Shown piece after piece: positions 26,675-36,117 of a stretch of 64,000 bases of DNA. Source of the DNA: Achromobacter arsenitoxydans SY8. Its GTDB lineage: Bacteria; Pseudomonadota; Gammaproteobacteria; Burkholderiales; Burkholderiaceae_B. Each line of letters starts with the position of its first letter. The first letter of the stretch is position 1. The DNA is taken from assembly GCF_000236785.1 (NCBI RefSeq), contig NZ_AGUF01000013.1:1-64000 (forward strand). Reading direction: 5' to 3'. Position numbers and translations under genes: made by a program. The notes below the pieces were generated by a model, which was not told the DNA's origin, did not search any database, and saw nothing but the letters and a program-made list of their open reading frames with translations.

Positions 26675-27667
26675 ATGAATAAAGTCCGCTCCCTCGCAGT
26701 GGCCATCGCTGTCGCCACCGGCGCCGCCGGCACGCTCGGCGCGTCGGTCGCTCACGCCGCCGACAAGTACCCCAGCAAGGCCATCCGCGTGATCGTTCCG
26801 TTCGCGCCGGGCGGTTCCACCGACATCATCGCGCGCCTGGTTACGCAGCGCATGAGCCAGGAACTCGGCCAGCCGATGGTCGTGGAAAACAAGGGTGGCG
26901 CGGGCGGCGCCATCGGCGCGGCCGAAGCCGCGCGCGCCGATGCCGACGGCTACACGCTGTCCATCGCCACCGTTTCCACCATGGCCGTGAACCCGGCATG
27001 CCGTCCTAAGGACCTGCCGTACGATCCGATCAAGGACTTCCAGCCCGTCACCAACTTCGCCAACACCGCCAACGTCGTGGCCGTGAATCCGAAGTTCCCC
27101 GCCAAGGACTTCAAGGGCTTCATCGAAGAGCTGAAGAAGAACCCGGGCAAGTACTCCTACGGCAGCTCGGGCACTTGCGGCGTGCTGCACCTGATGGGCG
27201 AATCGTTCAAGATGGCCACGGGCACCGACATCGTGCACGTGCCCTACAAGGGTTCGGGCCCGGCGCTGGCTGACGCCGTCGGCGGCCAGATCGAAATCCT
27301 GTTCGACAACCTGCCGTCGTCGATGCCGCAGATCCAGGCGGGCAAGCTCAACGCCATGGCCATCGCCTGGCCCGAGCAGATCGCCGCGGTCAAGGGTGTC
27401 CCGACCTTCAAGGACGCCGGCTACCCGGTGCTGAACCAGCCGGTCTGGTACGGCCTGCTGGCGCCCAAGGGCACCCCGATGGAAATCGTGAACAAGCTGC
27501 GCGACGCCGCTGTCGTGGCCCTGAAGGACCCGAAGGTCGTCAAGGCGCTGGACGAGCAGGGCTCCGCTCCGTCGGGCAACACGCCTGAAGAGTTCGCCAA
27601 GGAAATCAAAGAGCAGTTCGACTGGGCTCAGGACGTCGTGAAGAAGCAGAACATCAAGCTGGACTGA
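26675..27667 (+). CDS. Bug/TctC family periplasmic solute-binding receptor
   Basis: 330-residue Bug receptor. The signal peptide runs MNKVRSLAVAIAVATG to a cleavage site after AHAA near residue 29. YPSKAIRVIVPFAPGGSTD starts the mature protein, with VVENKGGAGG and HVPYKGSGPALA as family motifs. The CRPKD and GTCGV segments place two cysteines in the ligand lobes. The start at 26675 is backed by the signal peptide and a GGAGG site. It is monocistronic and divergent from the AEC transporter. The ligand is probably a carboxylate and is not predictable from sequence. Confidence 0.92.
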   Translation: MNKVRSLAVAIAVATGAAGTLGASVAHAADKYPSKAIRVIVPFAPGGSTDIIARLVTQRMSQELGQPMVVENKGGAGGAIGAAEAARADADGYTLSIATVSTMAVNPACRPKDLPYDPIKDFQPVTNFANTANVVAVNPKFPAKDFKGFIEELKKNPGKYSYGSSGTCGVLHLMGESFKMATGTDIVHVPYKGSGPALADAVGGQIEILFDNLPSSMPQIQAGKLNAMAIAWPEQIAAVKGVPTFKDAGYPVLNQPVWYGLLAPKGTPMEIVNKLRDAAVVALKDPKVVKALDEQGSAPSGNTPEEFAKEIKEQFDWAQDVVKKQNIKLD

Positions 27668-27705
27668 TGCTGCGCGGGGCGGGCTGGTCCGCCCCGAACG
27701 ACATG

Positions 27706-27731
27706 CAACGGGCGCCTTCGGGCGCCCGTTG
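27706..27731. terminator. Strong hairpin after the Bug gene
   Basis: An 11-bp perfect stem CAACGGGCGCC with GGCGCCCGTTG around a TTCG tetraloop lies 39 bases after the Bug stop and before the converging LysR stop at 27755. The downstream T content is low (TGCTTTG), so termination in the rightward direction is likely but not textbook. Confidence 0.65.
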
Positions 27732-27754
27732 TGCTTTGCGGCGCCCGAAGGCAA

Positions 27755-28660
27755 TCAGGCGTGTGCGTCCAGCGCCGCCAGCCGTGCGGCGCAGGCGCCG
27801 CGCAGGCGCTCGATCAGGTCGCGGTGCAGCGCGGACAGGGGATCCTGGTTGCGCGTCATGATGCTGATCGGCACGCGCAAGGCCGGTTCCAGCCGCCGCA
27901 GGCACATGCCAGGCCGCAGCATCGCCTGCGCGGTGATCGCATCCACGATGGCGTCGCCGCAGCCCGCGTCCACCAGCGCGCAGGCCACGTAATGCGTCTG
28001 CACCTGGATGGCGACCTGGGGGGCCAGGCCCTGCGCATCCAGCGCAAGCTGCAGCAGCGCGCCGGAGGCGTCGCCGGCGTCCAGCACGATCAGCGTATCG
28101 CCCGCCGGCTCCGAGAGTTCGGACAGGCGCAGCGGGCCGCTGGCGGGCTTGCGGCTCAGGTGCACCAGTTCGGTGTGGCCCAGGCCCATGCGCGTCAGGC
28201 CGGGATAGTCGTTCGTGTCGAACGTGATCGCCAGATCCAGTTCGCGGGTCAGCAGGCCCTGCACCAGTTCAGCGCTGTGGTGGGTGTGGATATCGAAGGT
28301 GATGCCGGGCTGCGCGTCGCGGCTGTCGCGCACGACGCCCGGCAAAAGGCCCAGTCCCAGGGCGGGCGCGCAGCCCAGCCGCAGGTGGCCGTGGGGGCGG
28401 TCGCGCAGGTTCGACGCCAGCCTGCGCACACTGCTCAGGTCCTGGCTCAGGCGCGCGATCTCGGGGGTGAGGATTTCGGCCTCGCGGGTGGCGACCAGCC
28501 GGCCCTTCACGCGGTCGAACAGCTTGAAGCCGAGCTGGCTTTCGGCGTGCGCCAGCAGCTTGCTGGCGGCGGGCTGCGAGATGTGCAGCGCGGCGGCGGC
28601 TTCGGTCAAGGATCCGGTGCGGCGGATCGCTTCGAATATCTCGATGTGGCGCAGGCGCAT
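27755..28660 (-). CDS. LysR family transcriptional regulator
   Basis: 301-residue LysR protein. The helix-turn-helix is LRHIEIFEAIRRTGSLTEAA and HISQPAASKLLAHAE, then VKGRLVATREAEIL. The effector domain resembles regulators of amino-acid or aromatic-acid genes (HLRLGCAPALGLGLLPGVV). It is divergent from the gamma-glutamyltransferase gene across 185 bases and convergent with the Bug gene, so the likely target is the former. The start at 28660 (MRLRHIEIF) gives the normal length. Confidence 0.85.
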   Translation of the reverse strand: MRLRHIEIFEAIRRTGSLTEAAAALHISQPAASKLLAHAESQLGFKLFDRVKGRLVATREAEILTPEIARLSQDLSSVRRLASNLRDRPHGHLRLGCAPALGLGLLPGVVRDSRDAQPGITFDIHTHHSAELVQGLLTRELDLAITFDTNDYPGLTRMGLGHTELVHLSRKPASGPLRLSELSEPAGDTLIVLDAGDASGALLQLALDAQGLAPQVAIQVQTHYVACALVDAGCGDAIVDAITAQAMLRPGMCLRRLEPALRVPISIMTRNQDPLSALHRDLIERLRGACAARLAALDAHA

Positions 28661-28845
28661 GACGCGATGTCGGGGAAGGTGGAGCGGAAACCGCGATTCT
28701 ATGCCGGATGGGGCAGGGAAGTGGCCGGCTGCGCACAGGACGGCCGCCGCGCCGGCCCAGGGACGCGTGCGCCCGTGCGACAGGCGCGGACGCCTTGATT
28801 ATGATGGACGACTGCCGGAAGCCCGGCCACACTCCGGAGCCGTCC
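28661..28845. promoter_or_regulatory. Divergent LysR/gamma-glutamyltransferase control region
   Basis: 185 bases. TATGAT at 28800-28805 is a good -10 for the rightward gene, with GCGACA at 28777-28782 at a 17-base spacing, placing the start of transcription about 35 bases before the ATG. No clear LysR dyad is seen. Confidence 0.45.
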
Positions 28846-30609
28846 ATGCGCCTACGCCGTCACGCCGCCCTGCTGCTCGCCGCCGCAATGGCCGGCACGC
28901 TCCATCTTGCGCCCGGCTGGGCGCGCACCCCGCAGGCCGCCGAGGACCTGAATCCGGAAGCCGCCAGCGGCGTGCGTGCGCGCCAGCTTGTGCGCGCGCC
29001 GCATTTCATGCTGGTGTCCGCCAACCCGCTGGCGACGCAGGCGGGCGACGAGATGCTGCGCCGCGGCGGCAGCGTGGTGGATGCGGCCATCGCCACGCAA
29101 CTCGTGCTGAACCTGGTCGAGCCGCAATCGTCCGGCATTGGCGGCGGCGCCTTCATGGTGGTGTATTCGGCCAAAGACGGGCGCATCAGAACCTACGACA
29201 GCCGCGAGACGGCGCCCGCCGCGGCCCGGTCCGATCGTTTCCTGGATGCCGAGGGCAAGCCGTTGCCCTTTGCGCAGGCGGTCAACAACGGCATGTCGGT
29301 GGGCGTGCCGGGCCTGCTGCGCGGGCTGGAGCTTGCGCACCGCGAGCAGGGCGCGCTGCCCTGGGCCGATCTGTTCCAGCCCGCCATCCGGCTGGCGGAG
29401 CAGGGCTTTGCCGTGTCGCCGCGCCTGCACGCGCTGCTGGCCGGCAACAAGGCCCTGCCCATGCAGCCGGCGGCCGCGGCCTACTTCTATGCGCCCGGCG
29501 GCGCGCCCTGGCCGGTGGGCCACGTGCTGAAGAACCCCGAGTTCGCACGCACGCTGCGCATGGTGGCGGCGCGGGGCGCCGACGCGTTCTACCAGGGCGA
29601 CATTGCCCGCGACATCGTGGCCGCGGTGCAGGGCCACGCCAAACCCGGCGACCTGAGCCTGGAGGATCTCGCCGCCTATCGCGCCCTGGAGCGCGATCCG
29701 GTCTGCGGCGCCTATCGCGGCTACCGGCTTTGCGGAATGGGCCCGCCCAGCAGCGGCCCCATCGCGGTTCTGCAAATACTGGGCGAACTGGAACAGTTTC
29801 CAATGGGCACCTACGCGCCGGGCAGCGCGCAGGCGGTGCACTACTTTTCAGAGGCGGGCCGGCTGGCCTTCGCCGACCGTGATTTTTACGTGGCCGATCC
29901 CGACTTCGCGCGGGTGCCGGTGCGCGCCATGCTGGACCCCGCCTATCTGCGCGCGCGCGGCGCCCTGATCCAGCCGGACCGCAGCATGAAAGTCGCGCTG
30001 CCTGGCGATCCGGAGGGCAAGCTGCTGTCGCTGGGCCGCGACAACGCGCTGGAACTGCCTTCCACCAGCCATCTGGCGGCCGTGGACGCGCAGGGCAATG
30101 CATTGACGATGACGACCACGATCGAAAGCGAATTCGGCAGCAAGATCTTCGTGCGCGGCTTTTTGCTGAACAACGAGATGACGGATTTCTCATCCTCGTT
30201 CAAGGACCCGGAGGGCCGGCTGGTGGCCAACCGGATCGAACCGGGCAAGCGTCCGCGCAGCGCGATGGCGCCGATGATCGTGCTGCGCGACGGCAAGCCC
30301 TACATGCTGGTGGGTTCGCCGGGCGGCAGCGCCATCATCAACTACGTGGCCAAGACCATCGTGGGCGTGCTGGATTGGGGGCTGGACATCCAGGCCGCGA
30401 TCGACCTGCCCAACATGGGCAGCCGCAACAAGGAAACCGAGCTTGAGAAAGGCACGCCGCTGGAAGCGCTGGCGCCGGAACTCGAGCGCATGGGGCATCC
30501 CGTGCGCGTCCTGGAGTTCCCCAGCGGCATCCACGGCATCGTCATTGATGGCGGCGGGCTGCAGGGCGGCGCGGATCCGCGCCGCGAGGGGCAGGCGCTG
30601 GGCGGCTGA
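28846..30609 (+). CDS. ggt: Gamma-glutamyltransferase (periplasmic, autoprocessing)
   Basis: 587-residue Ntn-hydrolase that hydrolyses or transfers the gamma-glutamyl group of glutathione. The signal peptide (RRHAALLLAAAMAGTL, cleavage after GWA) directs export. LPSTSHLAAVD near residue 405 contains the Thr that becomes the N-terminal nucleophile after self-cleavage into large and small subunits. GSPGGSAIINYV near the C-terminus is the oxyanion/substrate motif. SGIGGGAFMVVY and DSRETAP are large-subunit landmarks, the Arg binding the glutamate alpha-carboxylate. Start ATG 28846 is set by the signal peptide. It ends 9 bases from the converging APC permease stop. Confidence 0.93.
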   Translation: MRLRRHAALLLAAAMAGTLHLAPGWARTPQAAEDLNPEAASGVRARQLVRAPHFMLVSANPLATQAGDEMLRRGGSVVDAAIATQLVLNLVEPQSSGIGGGAFMVVYSAKDGRIRTYDSRETAPAAARSDRFLDAEGKPLPFAQAVNNGMSVGVPGLLRGLELAHREQGALPWADLFQPAIRLAEQGFAVSPRLHALLAGNKALPMQPAAAAYFYAPGGAPWPVGHVLKNPEFARTLRMVAARGADAFYQGDIARDIVAAVQGHAKPGDLSLEDLAAYRALERDPVCGAYRGYRLCGMGPPSSGPIAVLQILGELEQFPMGTYAPGSAQAVHYFSEAGRLAFADRDFYVADPDFARVPVRAMLDPAYLRARGALIQPDRSMKVALPGDPEGKLLSLGRDNALELPSTSHLAAVDAQGNALTMTTTIESEFGSKIFVRGFLLNNEMTDFSSSFKDPEGRLVANRIEPGKRPRSAMAPMIVLRDGKPYMLVGSPGGSAIINYVAKTIVGVLDWGLDIQAAIDLPNMGSRNKETELEKGTPLEALAPELERMGHPVRVLEFPSGIHGIVIDGGGLQGGADPRREGQALGG

Positions 30610-30618
30610 CGTCCGCGC

Positions 30619-32010
30619 TCACTCCAGCGACGACGGATCCAGTTCCATCCTGCTTTCGCGGCGTCGCGCCAGGTAAGTCACGCCCCACATCACGACGCCC
30701 AGCAGCAGCAGCCAGCCCGCGACCTGGTACTGGATGACATCGCGCCCGGTGAGCGGGGTGACGAGGAACAGGCAGGCCGCCGCGCCCAGCCACGGCACGA
30801 CGCGGCTGATGGTGAAGTGCTCGTGCTTGACGCGTTCGCGCCGCAGGACCAGCACGGCCACGTTGACGAAGGCGAAGACGCCCAGCAGAAGCAGCGCGGT
30901 GGTGCCGCCCAGCGCCCGGATGGCCTGGGAGTCGGCCAGCGCCACCAGGATGATCAGGCAGAAGGCCAGCGCGGTGGTGAACAGGATGGCCGTCCAGGGC
31001 GTCTGGTTCTTGCGGTGCACCTGCGCCAGGAAGGCCGGCAGCACGCCCTGGCGCGACATGCCGTACAGCAGGCGGCTCGCCATCATCATGTTGATGAGGG
31101 CGGAGTTCGCCACCGCGAACATCGAGATGATGGGCATGATGTACTCCACCGGCAGCCCTGGCGCGGCGCGCTTGACCACCAGCACCAGCGGCGTGCTGCT
31201 CTTGGCCAGTTCGCCCACGGGCACCAGCGCCACGGCGCAGATCGACACCAGCACATAGATCACCGCGGTGATGCCCAGGCCCGTCAGCATGACCTTGGGA
31301 AAGATGCGGCTGGGGTCGTGCGTCTCTTCGGCCATGTTGACCGAGTCCTCGAAGCCGACCATGGCGAAGAACGCCAGCGCCGTGGCCGAGGTCACGGCCA
31401 GGAACACGCTTTTGTCCTCGGGCGTGTCGAAGGCGATGACACGCGAGAAATCCGCTTGCCCGCCCGATATGGCGTAGAAGCCCAGCACGATCACCATCAA
31501 CAGGCCCGACAGTTCGATCAGCGTGAGCACCACGTTGGCCCGGACGCTTTCGGCCGCCCCGCGCAGGTTCACCAGCATGACCAGCAGCATGAAGCCCAGC
31601 GCCCCGATCGTGACCCAGCTCTTGTCCGCCTTGATGCCCATGGCCACGAACAGGTTGGCCGCGAAGGCCTGCGAAGCGGTCGCGGCCGACGTCAGGCCCG
31701 AACACATGACGGTGAAGCAGACGATGAAGGTCAGGAAATGCAGGCCGAAGGCCTTGTGCACATAGAGCGCGGCGCCGGCGGCCTTGGGGTACTTGGTGAC
31801 CAGCTCAAGATAAGACAGCGCGGTCAGCAGGGCCACCGCGAAGGCCACCAGGAAGGGCAGCCAGGCGGCGCCGCCGACCTCGGCCGCCACCTGTCCGGTC
31901 AGGGCATAGACCCCCGTGCCCAGAATGTCGCCAACAATGAAGAGCAACAGCAGCTTGGGTCCCATCACCCGCTTGAGCTGAGTGTGATCCTGCGTTTCTT
32001 TCGTGGCCAT
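30619..32010 (-). CDS. APC superfamily amino acid permease
   Basis: 463-residue transporter with about twelve membrane segments. GDILGTGVYALTG near the N-terminus is the unwound TM1 substrate loop. GFEDSVNMAEETHDPSRIFP is the TM6-proximal family motif typical of amino-acid/polyamine antiporter members. The start at 32010 (MATKETQDH) is preceded by GAGAGG; a start 42 bases upstream would add a charged tail. It lies tail to tail with the gamma-glutamyltransferase gene, which might release amino acids for uptake, but they are not co-transcribed. The substrate is not determinable. Confidence 0.88.
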   Translation of the reverse strand: MATKETQDHTQLKRVMGPKLLLLFIVGDILGTGVYALTGQVAAEVGGAAWLPFLVAFAVALLTALSYLELVTKYPKAAGAALYVHKAFGLHFLTFIVCFTVMCSGLTSAATASQAFAANLFVAMGIKADKSWVTIGALGFMLLVMLVNLRGAAESVRANVVLTLIELSGLLMVIVLGFYAISGGQADFSRVIAFDTPEDKSVFLAVTSATALAFFAMVGFEDSVNMAEETHDPSRIFPKVMLTGLGITAVIYVLVSICAVALVPVGELAKSSTPLVLVVKRAAPGLPVEYIMPIISMFAVANSALINMMMASRLLYGMSRQGVLPAFLAQVHRKNQTPWTAILFTTALAFCLIILVALADSQAIRALGGTTALLLLGVFAFVNVAVLVLRRERVKHEHFTISRVVPWLGAAACLFLVTPLTGRDVIQYQVAGWLLLLGVVMWGVTYLARRRESRMELDPSSLE

Positions 32011-32143
32011 AGTCTTTTTCCTCTCTCTTGCGATTCGGGGAGGTCGCGCCAAGGCAACGCGAGGTGCTGGAAAAAGTCTAAGGCGGCAATCGTGGGGCGT
32101 GCTGAAACGAAATGTCTAAGTTGTTGGCGGCTGTGAATAGCGC

Positions 32144-33253
32144 TCAGTCCATCGCGGGCGGCAGCTTGCGCAAAGTGGCTGGCGTGCGCGACAGCTTGAT
32201 CGGCGACCCCACGCCCTTGTAGCCGTCCTGCTCAAGCACCATGCCGCGATGGCGCGTATGCGGATGCGCCAGCGCCTGGTCCACGGTCTGCACGGCCGCG
32301 GCGGGCACGCCGGCGCGCAGCAGGCGGTCGGCCAGCGCGGCGGCGTCATGGCCGGCGAGCAGGCGGGTCAGTTCGTCGCGCAGCGCCTGGCGGTTGCGCA
32401 GGCGGTCCGCATTGGCGGCGTAGCGCGCATCCTGAGCCAGCGCCGGCGCGTCCAGCACCTGCGCCAGCATGGCGAACTGGCGGTTGTTGCCCACGGCCAG
32501 GAAGATCGGCCCGCTGGCGGTGGGCAGGGTTTCGTAGGGCGCGATGTTCGGATGGGCGTTGCCGGTGCGCTGGGGCACCTTGCCGCTGTAGAAGTAGTTG
32601 GGCGCATGCGGATGCAGCAGCGACAGCGCGCAGTCGTACAGCGTGATGTCCAGGAACTGTCCCAGCCCGCTGCGCGTGCGTTCGTTGAGCGCCAGCAGGA
32701 TGGCCACGGCCGCGTTCAGCCCGGTCACCATGTCCACGACGGGCAGCCCGACGCGCGTCGCCTCGCCGTCGGCGTCGCCGTTCACGCTCATCAAGCCGCA
32801 CATGGCCTGTGCGCAGGCGTCGTAGCCCGGTAGGCCGCCCAACGGGCCGTCCGATCCGAAGCCGCTGACGCGGCAGTGGATGAGCGCGGGGAACGCCTGC
32901 TTCAGGTCCTCGTAGCCCAGGCCCCACTTCTCCAGCGTGCCGGGCTTGAAGTTTTCGACCAGCACATCGGCGTCGGCCAGCAGATGGCGCAGCAATTCCT
33001 GGCCAGCCGCCTGCGACAGGTCCAGCGTCATGCCGTCCTTGTTGCGGTTCACGCCGATGAAGTAGGAGGCCGTCTCGCCCAGGAAGGGCGGCCCCCAGCC
33101 GCGGGTCTCGTCGCCGCCAGGCGGCTCGATCTTCAGTACGTCGGCGCCGTGGTCCGCCAGGATCTGCGTGCAATAGGGGCCGCCCAGCACGCGGGACAGG
33201 TCGATCACCTTGCAGCCCGCCAGGGCGCCTGGATTGGGTAGGGTCTGGGCCAT
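32144..33253 (-). CDS. Class III (CaiB/BaiF) CoA-transferase
   Basis: 369-residue family III CoA-transferase. VIDLSRVLGGPYCTQILADHG is the N-terminal signature (read as two adjoining parts, VIDLSRVLGGP and YCTQILADHG). KIEPPGGDETR and VENFKPGTLEKWG follow. GYDACAQAMCGLMSVNG contains the catalytic Asp. It is the last gene of an operon after the Bug receptor and an AidB-like dehydrogenase, 12 bases after the Bug stop. It would activate the acid that the Bug receptor binds. It is only distantly like the transferase at 10407. Confidence 0.9.
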   Translation of the reverse strand: MAQTLPNPGALAGCKVIDLSRVLGGPYCTQILADHGADVLKIEPPGGDETRGWGPPFLGETASYFIGVNRNKDGMTLDLSQAAGQELLRHLLADADVLVENFKPGTLEKWGLGYEDLKQAFPALIHCRVSGFGSDGPLGGLPGYDACAQAMCGLMSVNGDADGEATRVGLPVVDMVTGLNAAVAILLALNERTRSGLGQFLDITLYDCALSLLHPHAPNYFYSGKVPQRTGNAHPNIAPYETLPTASGPIFLAVGNNRQFAMLAQVLDAPALAQDARYAANADRLRNRQALRDELTRLLAGHDAAALADRLLRAGVPAAAVQTVDQALAHPHTRHRGMVLEQDGYKGVGSPIKLSRTPATLRKLPPAMD

Positions 33254-33265
33254 GTGTCTTCCGCT

Positions 33266-34246
33266 TCAATCAATGGAAACGTTGGCGCTCTTGATGAGTT
33301 CGCGCCACTTGGGAACTTCTTTCGTGATGAAGGCGGACAGGCCCTGCGGGGTCTTGTCCTGCGCTTCCACGATGCCCTGCGTGCGCAGGGTCTGCTCGAT
33401 CGCGGGATCGGACAGCGCCGTCTTGAAAGCCTGGTTCAGCGTGTTGACCACGTCGGCCGGCGTATCCTTGGGCGCGACGATGCCGAAAAAGACGCTGACG
33501 TCGTAGCCCGCCAGGCCCTGCTCGGACAGCGTGGGCAGATCCGGCAGCGCTTCCGAGCGCTGGGCGCTGGCCAGGCCGATGGCGCGCAGCTTGCCCGCCT
33601 TGACGTAAGGCAGCGCGGTCAGGATGTCGGTGAACGACATCGACACCTGGCCGCCCAGCAGATCGTTCAGCGCGGGGCCTGTGCCCTTGTACGGGATGTG
33701 CATGATCTTGGTGTCGGCCATGCGGTTGAACAGGATGCCGGCCAGGTGCGACGACGCGCCGTTGCCCGACGAGGCATAGCTCAGCTTGTCCGGGTTCTTG
33801 CGGGCGTAGGCGATGAGCTCTTGCAGGTTGTTTGCCGGCACGGACGGGTTCACCACCAGGATATTGGGCAGGTGGCCGATGCGGATGATGGGCGCGAAGC
33901 TGGTCTCGGGGTTGTAGCCCTGGTTCTTGTACAGGCTGACATTGATGGCCAGCGGCCCCGAGGTGCCGAACAGGATGGTGTAGCCGTCGGGCTTGGCGGC
34001 GGCGACGTATTCGGAGCCGATGTTGCCGCCCGCGCCGCTGCGGTTTTCGACGATGACGTTCTGCTTCAGCGGTTCCCGCAGCTTTTCGGCCAGGCGGCGC
34101 GCCAGGGCGTCGGTGGGGCCGCCGGGCGGGAAGGGCACGACCAGCGTGACGGGGCGCGCCGAGGGGTAGGCGTCCGCGGCGAGGGCGGGCGTGGCCGCGA
34201 CGGCGGCGGCCGCCGCCAGGAACAGGGGGGCGAAAAGTCGTTTCAT
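33266..34246 (-). CDS. Bug/TctC family periplasmic solute-binding receptor
   Basis: 326-residue Bug receptor. The signal peptide is MKRLFAPLFLAAAAAVAATP, with cleavage after ALA near residue 24. VTLVVPFPPGGPTD, VIVENRSGAGG and HIPYKGTGPALND are family motifs. The start at 34246 has GGAG 7 bases upstream. It is third in its kind in this window but the only one sandwiched between a dehydrogenase and a CoA-transferase. That gene set points to uptake and activation of an organic acid before dehydrogenation. Confidence 0.92.
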   Translation of the reverse strand: MKRLFAPLFLAAAAAVAATPALAADAYPSARPVTLVVPFPPGGPTDALARRLAEKLREPLKQNVIVENRSGAGGNIGSEYVAAAKPDGYTILFGTSGPLAINVSLYKNQGYNPETSFAPIIRIGHLPNILVVNPSVPANNLQELIAYARKNPDKLSYASSGNGASSHLAGILFNRMADTKIMHIPYKGTGPALNDLLGGQVSMSFTDILTALPYVKAGKLRAIGLASAQRSEALPDLPTLSEQGLAGYDVSVFFGIVAPKDTPADVVNTLNQAFKTALSDPAIEQTLRTQGIVEAQDKTPQGLSAFITKEVPKWRELIKSANVSID

Positions 34247-34292
34247 GGTTGTCTCCAGTGGATGGCGCGCCGGCTGTGCCGCCGGCGTCGGT

Positions 34293-35999
34293 TTACAGCG
34301 CGTACTGCAGGATGGCCTGGCAGGCCGCGCTTTCGTCGGGCGGGATGGCGTAGGGATCGCGCGGCGCCAGGCGATGCAGCAGCACCTGGTCCGCCAGCCG
34401 CGCGCGGCTTTCCAGGCCGGCGCCGGTGGCTTCCCAGCGCAGCGCGGCCATGGAGACGGCGTGATAGAGCAGCGACGCGGCCTGGCGCGCCAGCTCGGCA
34501 TGGTCGCCCTGCGCGGCGTGCTCGGCCAGCGCATAGGTCTTTTCCAGGGCGCTCGCCTGCGCGGCGGCCAACTCGGGCGGGCAGGGCGCGCCGTCGGCCA
34601 GCAGCCGGTCGATGTGGCTGCGCAAGGCCGGCAGCGAGTTTTCCTTCTTGATGGCGCGCAGCACGTCCAGCGCGACGATATTGCTGGTGCCCTCCCAGAT
34701 CGAGCCCAGGTGCGCGTCGCGGACCAGCCGGGGCTCCGTCCATTCCTCGATGTAGCCGCAGCCGCCGCGCACTTCCATGGCGTCGCCGGTGACCTTGCGC
34801 GCATCGCGGCAGGCGCGGAACTTGATCAGCGGGGTCAGAATGCGGGCCAGGGCCGGGTCCGCCGCGCCCTGGTCGGCATCGGCCAGCGCGCGCGCCGTCT
34901 GGAACATGACGCTGCGCGCCTGTTCGGCCCAGACCGTCATCTTGACCAGCTGGCGCTGCATCAGCGGCATGTCGATGAGCCGCTTGCCGAACGCGCGGCG
35001 GTGTTGCGACACGTAGACAGCCTCGGTGACGGCCCGGCGCATCAGGCCGGCCGCGCGCATGCCGTTGGACAGGCGCGAGTTGTTGATCATGTCGGCCATC
35101 TGCTTGAAACCGCGGCCGCGCTCGCCCACCAGCCATGCCACCGCGCCCTCCAGGCGGATTTCGCCGCTGGCCATGGAACGCGTGCCCAGCTTGTCCTTCA
35201 GCCGCAGGATGCGGTAGTGGTTATGCGCGCCGCCGGCCAGGTCGCGCGGCAGCAAAAAGAGCGACACGCCCTTCAGGCCGGGCTGCGGCTCGCTGCGCGC
35301 CAGCACCATGGCGAAGCCCGCGTCGGGGTTCGAGCAGAACCACTTGTCGCCGTACAGGCGCCACGTGCCGTCTTCCTGGGCCTGCGCGGCGACTTCGGTG
35401 GCGCTGACGTCCGACCCTGCGCCCTGTTCGGTCATGAACATGGCGCCCTGGCGCAGCGCGTCGAAATCCAGCGAGGTCACCTGGGGCAGCACGCGTTCGA
35501 CCAGCGCGGGATCGCCGAACTTGCGCAAGGTGCGCGCCAGCGAGTCCGTCATGCTGACCGGGCAGCACAGGCCGAATTCGGCCTGCACGAAAAGGTGGCT
35601 CAGCGCGTACTTGGCGGCGGCCGGCATCGGGTCGGGCCAGCCCAGCACGCCGCCGCGATGCGACAGCGCGGCCAGGCCGAATTCGCTGTACGCCAGGCGT
35701 TCAAGCTCCACGTAGGCGGGATGCTTGTCGATGCGGGATTCGTCCGTGCCGGCGCGGCTGCGCACCGACAGGGTGGGCGGATGCTTGTCCGCCGTCGACG
35801 CCAGTTCGTCCATGACCCCGCCCGCCAGTTCGCCCAGCCTGGTCAGGTGGGGCAGCAGGTGGGCCTGCAGGGCGGGGGGCAGGTAGCGCCGGCTCAGGGG
35901 CTCGGCGTAGGGGTCCGCGTGAAACAGGTTCAGCCCGCGGGAGTCCGGGACGGGTGTGGCGGCAGCGGTGGCGGCGACGGGCATGACGGGGGTATCCAT
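34293..35999 (-). CDS. Acyl-CoA dehydrogenase of the AidB/isovaleryl-CoA dehydrogenase-like group
   Basis: 568-residue dehydrogenase, longer than standard (about 380) and in the range of AidB-like proteins. An N-terminal extension of about 150 residues precedes MTEQGAGSDVSATEV, the FAD/substrate loop. GDKWFCSN is the next motif. RRAFGKRLIDMPLMQRQLV and RGGCGYIEEW are conserved late motifs, and WEGTSNIVALDVLRA is the C-terminal signature of the AidB group. AidB itself binds DNA and responds to alkylation damage, but the CoA-transferase/Bug context suggests a catabolic enzyme here. I chose the ATG at 35999 with AGGA 8 bases upstream; an earlier in-frame ATG at 36059 would occupy the LysR operator region. 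Confidence 0.85.
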   Translation of the reverse strand: MDTPVMPVAATAAATPVPDSRGLNLFHADPYAEPLSRRYLPPALQAHLLPHLTRLGELAGGVMDELASTADKHPPTLSVRSRAGTDESRIDKHPAYVELERLAYSEFGLAALSHRGGVLGWPDPMPAAAKYALSHLFVQAEFGLCCPVSMTDSLARTLRKFGDPALVERVLPQVTSLDFDALRQGAMFMTEQGAGSDVSATEVAAQAQEDGTWRLYGDKWFCSNPDAGFAMVLARSEPQPGLKGVSLFLLPRDLAGGAHNHYRILRLKDKLGTRSMASGEIRLEGAVAWLVGERGRGFKQMADMINNSRLSNGMRAAGLMRRAVTEAVYVSQHRRAFGKRLIDMPLMQRQLVKMTVWAEQARSVMFQTARALADADQGAADPALARILTPLIKFRACRDARKVTGDAMEVRGGCGYIEEWTEPRLVRDAHLGSIWEGTSNIVALDVLRAIKKENSLPALRSHIDRLLADGAPCPPELAAAQASALEKTYALAEHAAQGDHAELARQAASLLYHAVSMAALRWEATGAGLESRARLADQVLLHRLAPRDPYAIPPDESAACQAILQYAL

Positions 36000-36042
36000 G
36001 GCGGCATCCTGGCGAAACGGGAGATGTCCCATGGTGCGGGGC

Positions 36043-36081
36043 TTGATTAATCTATTCAAATACTGTTTTGATGTAGATCAA
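36043..36081. promoter_or_regulatory. Paired LysR-type operators between the dehydrogenase and LysR genes
   Basis: In an AT-rich pocket between divergent genes are two dyads: TTGATTAATCTATTCAA (36043-36059, imperfect) and TTGATGTAGATCAA (36068-36081, perfect 5-bp arms). Their starts are 25 bases apart, about two and a half helical turns, and both share TTGAT half-sites. This is the layout of LysR recognition and activation sites. Confidence 0.55.
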
Positions 36082-36117
36082 TCTAAAAAAAATATAGATA
36101 TGCCAGAGGAGCGACAA

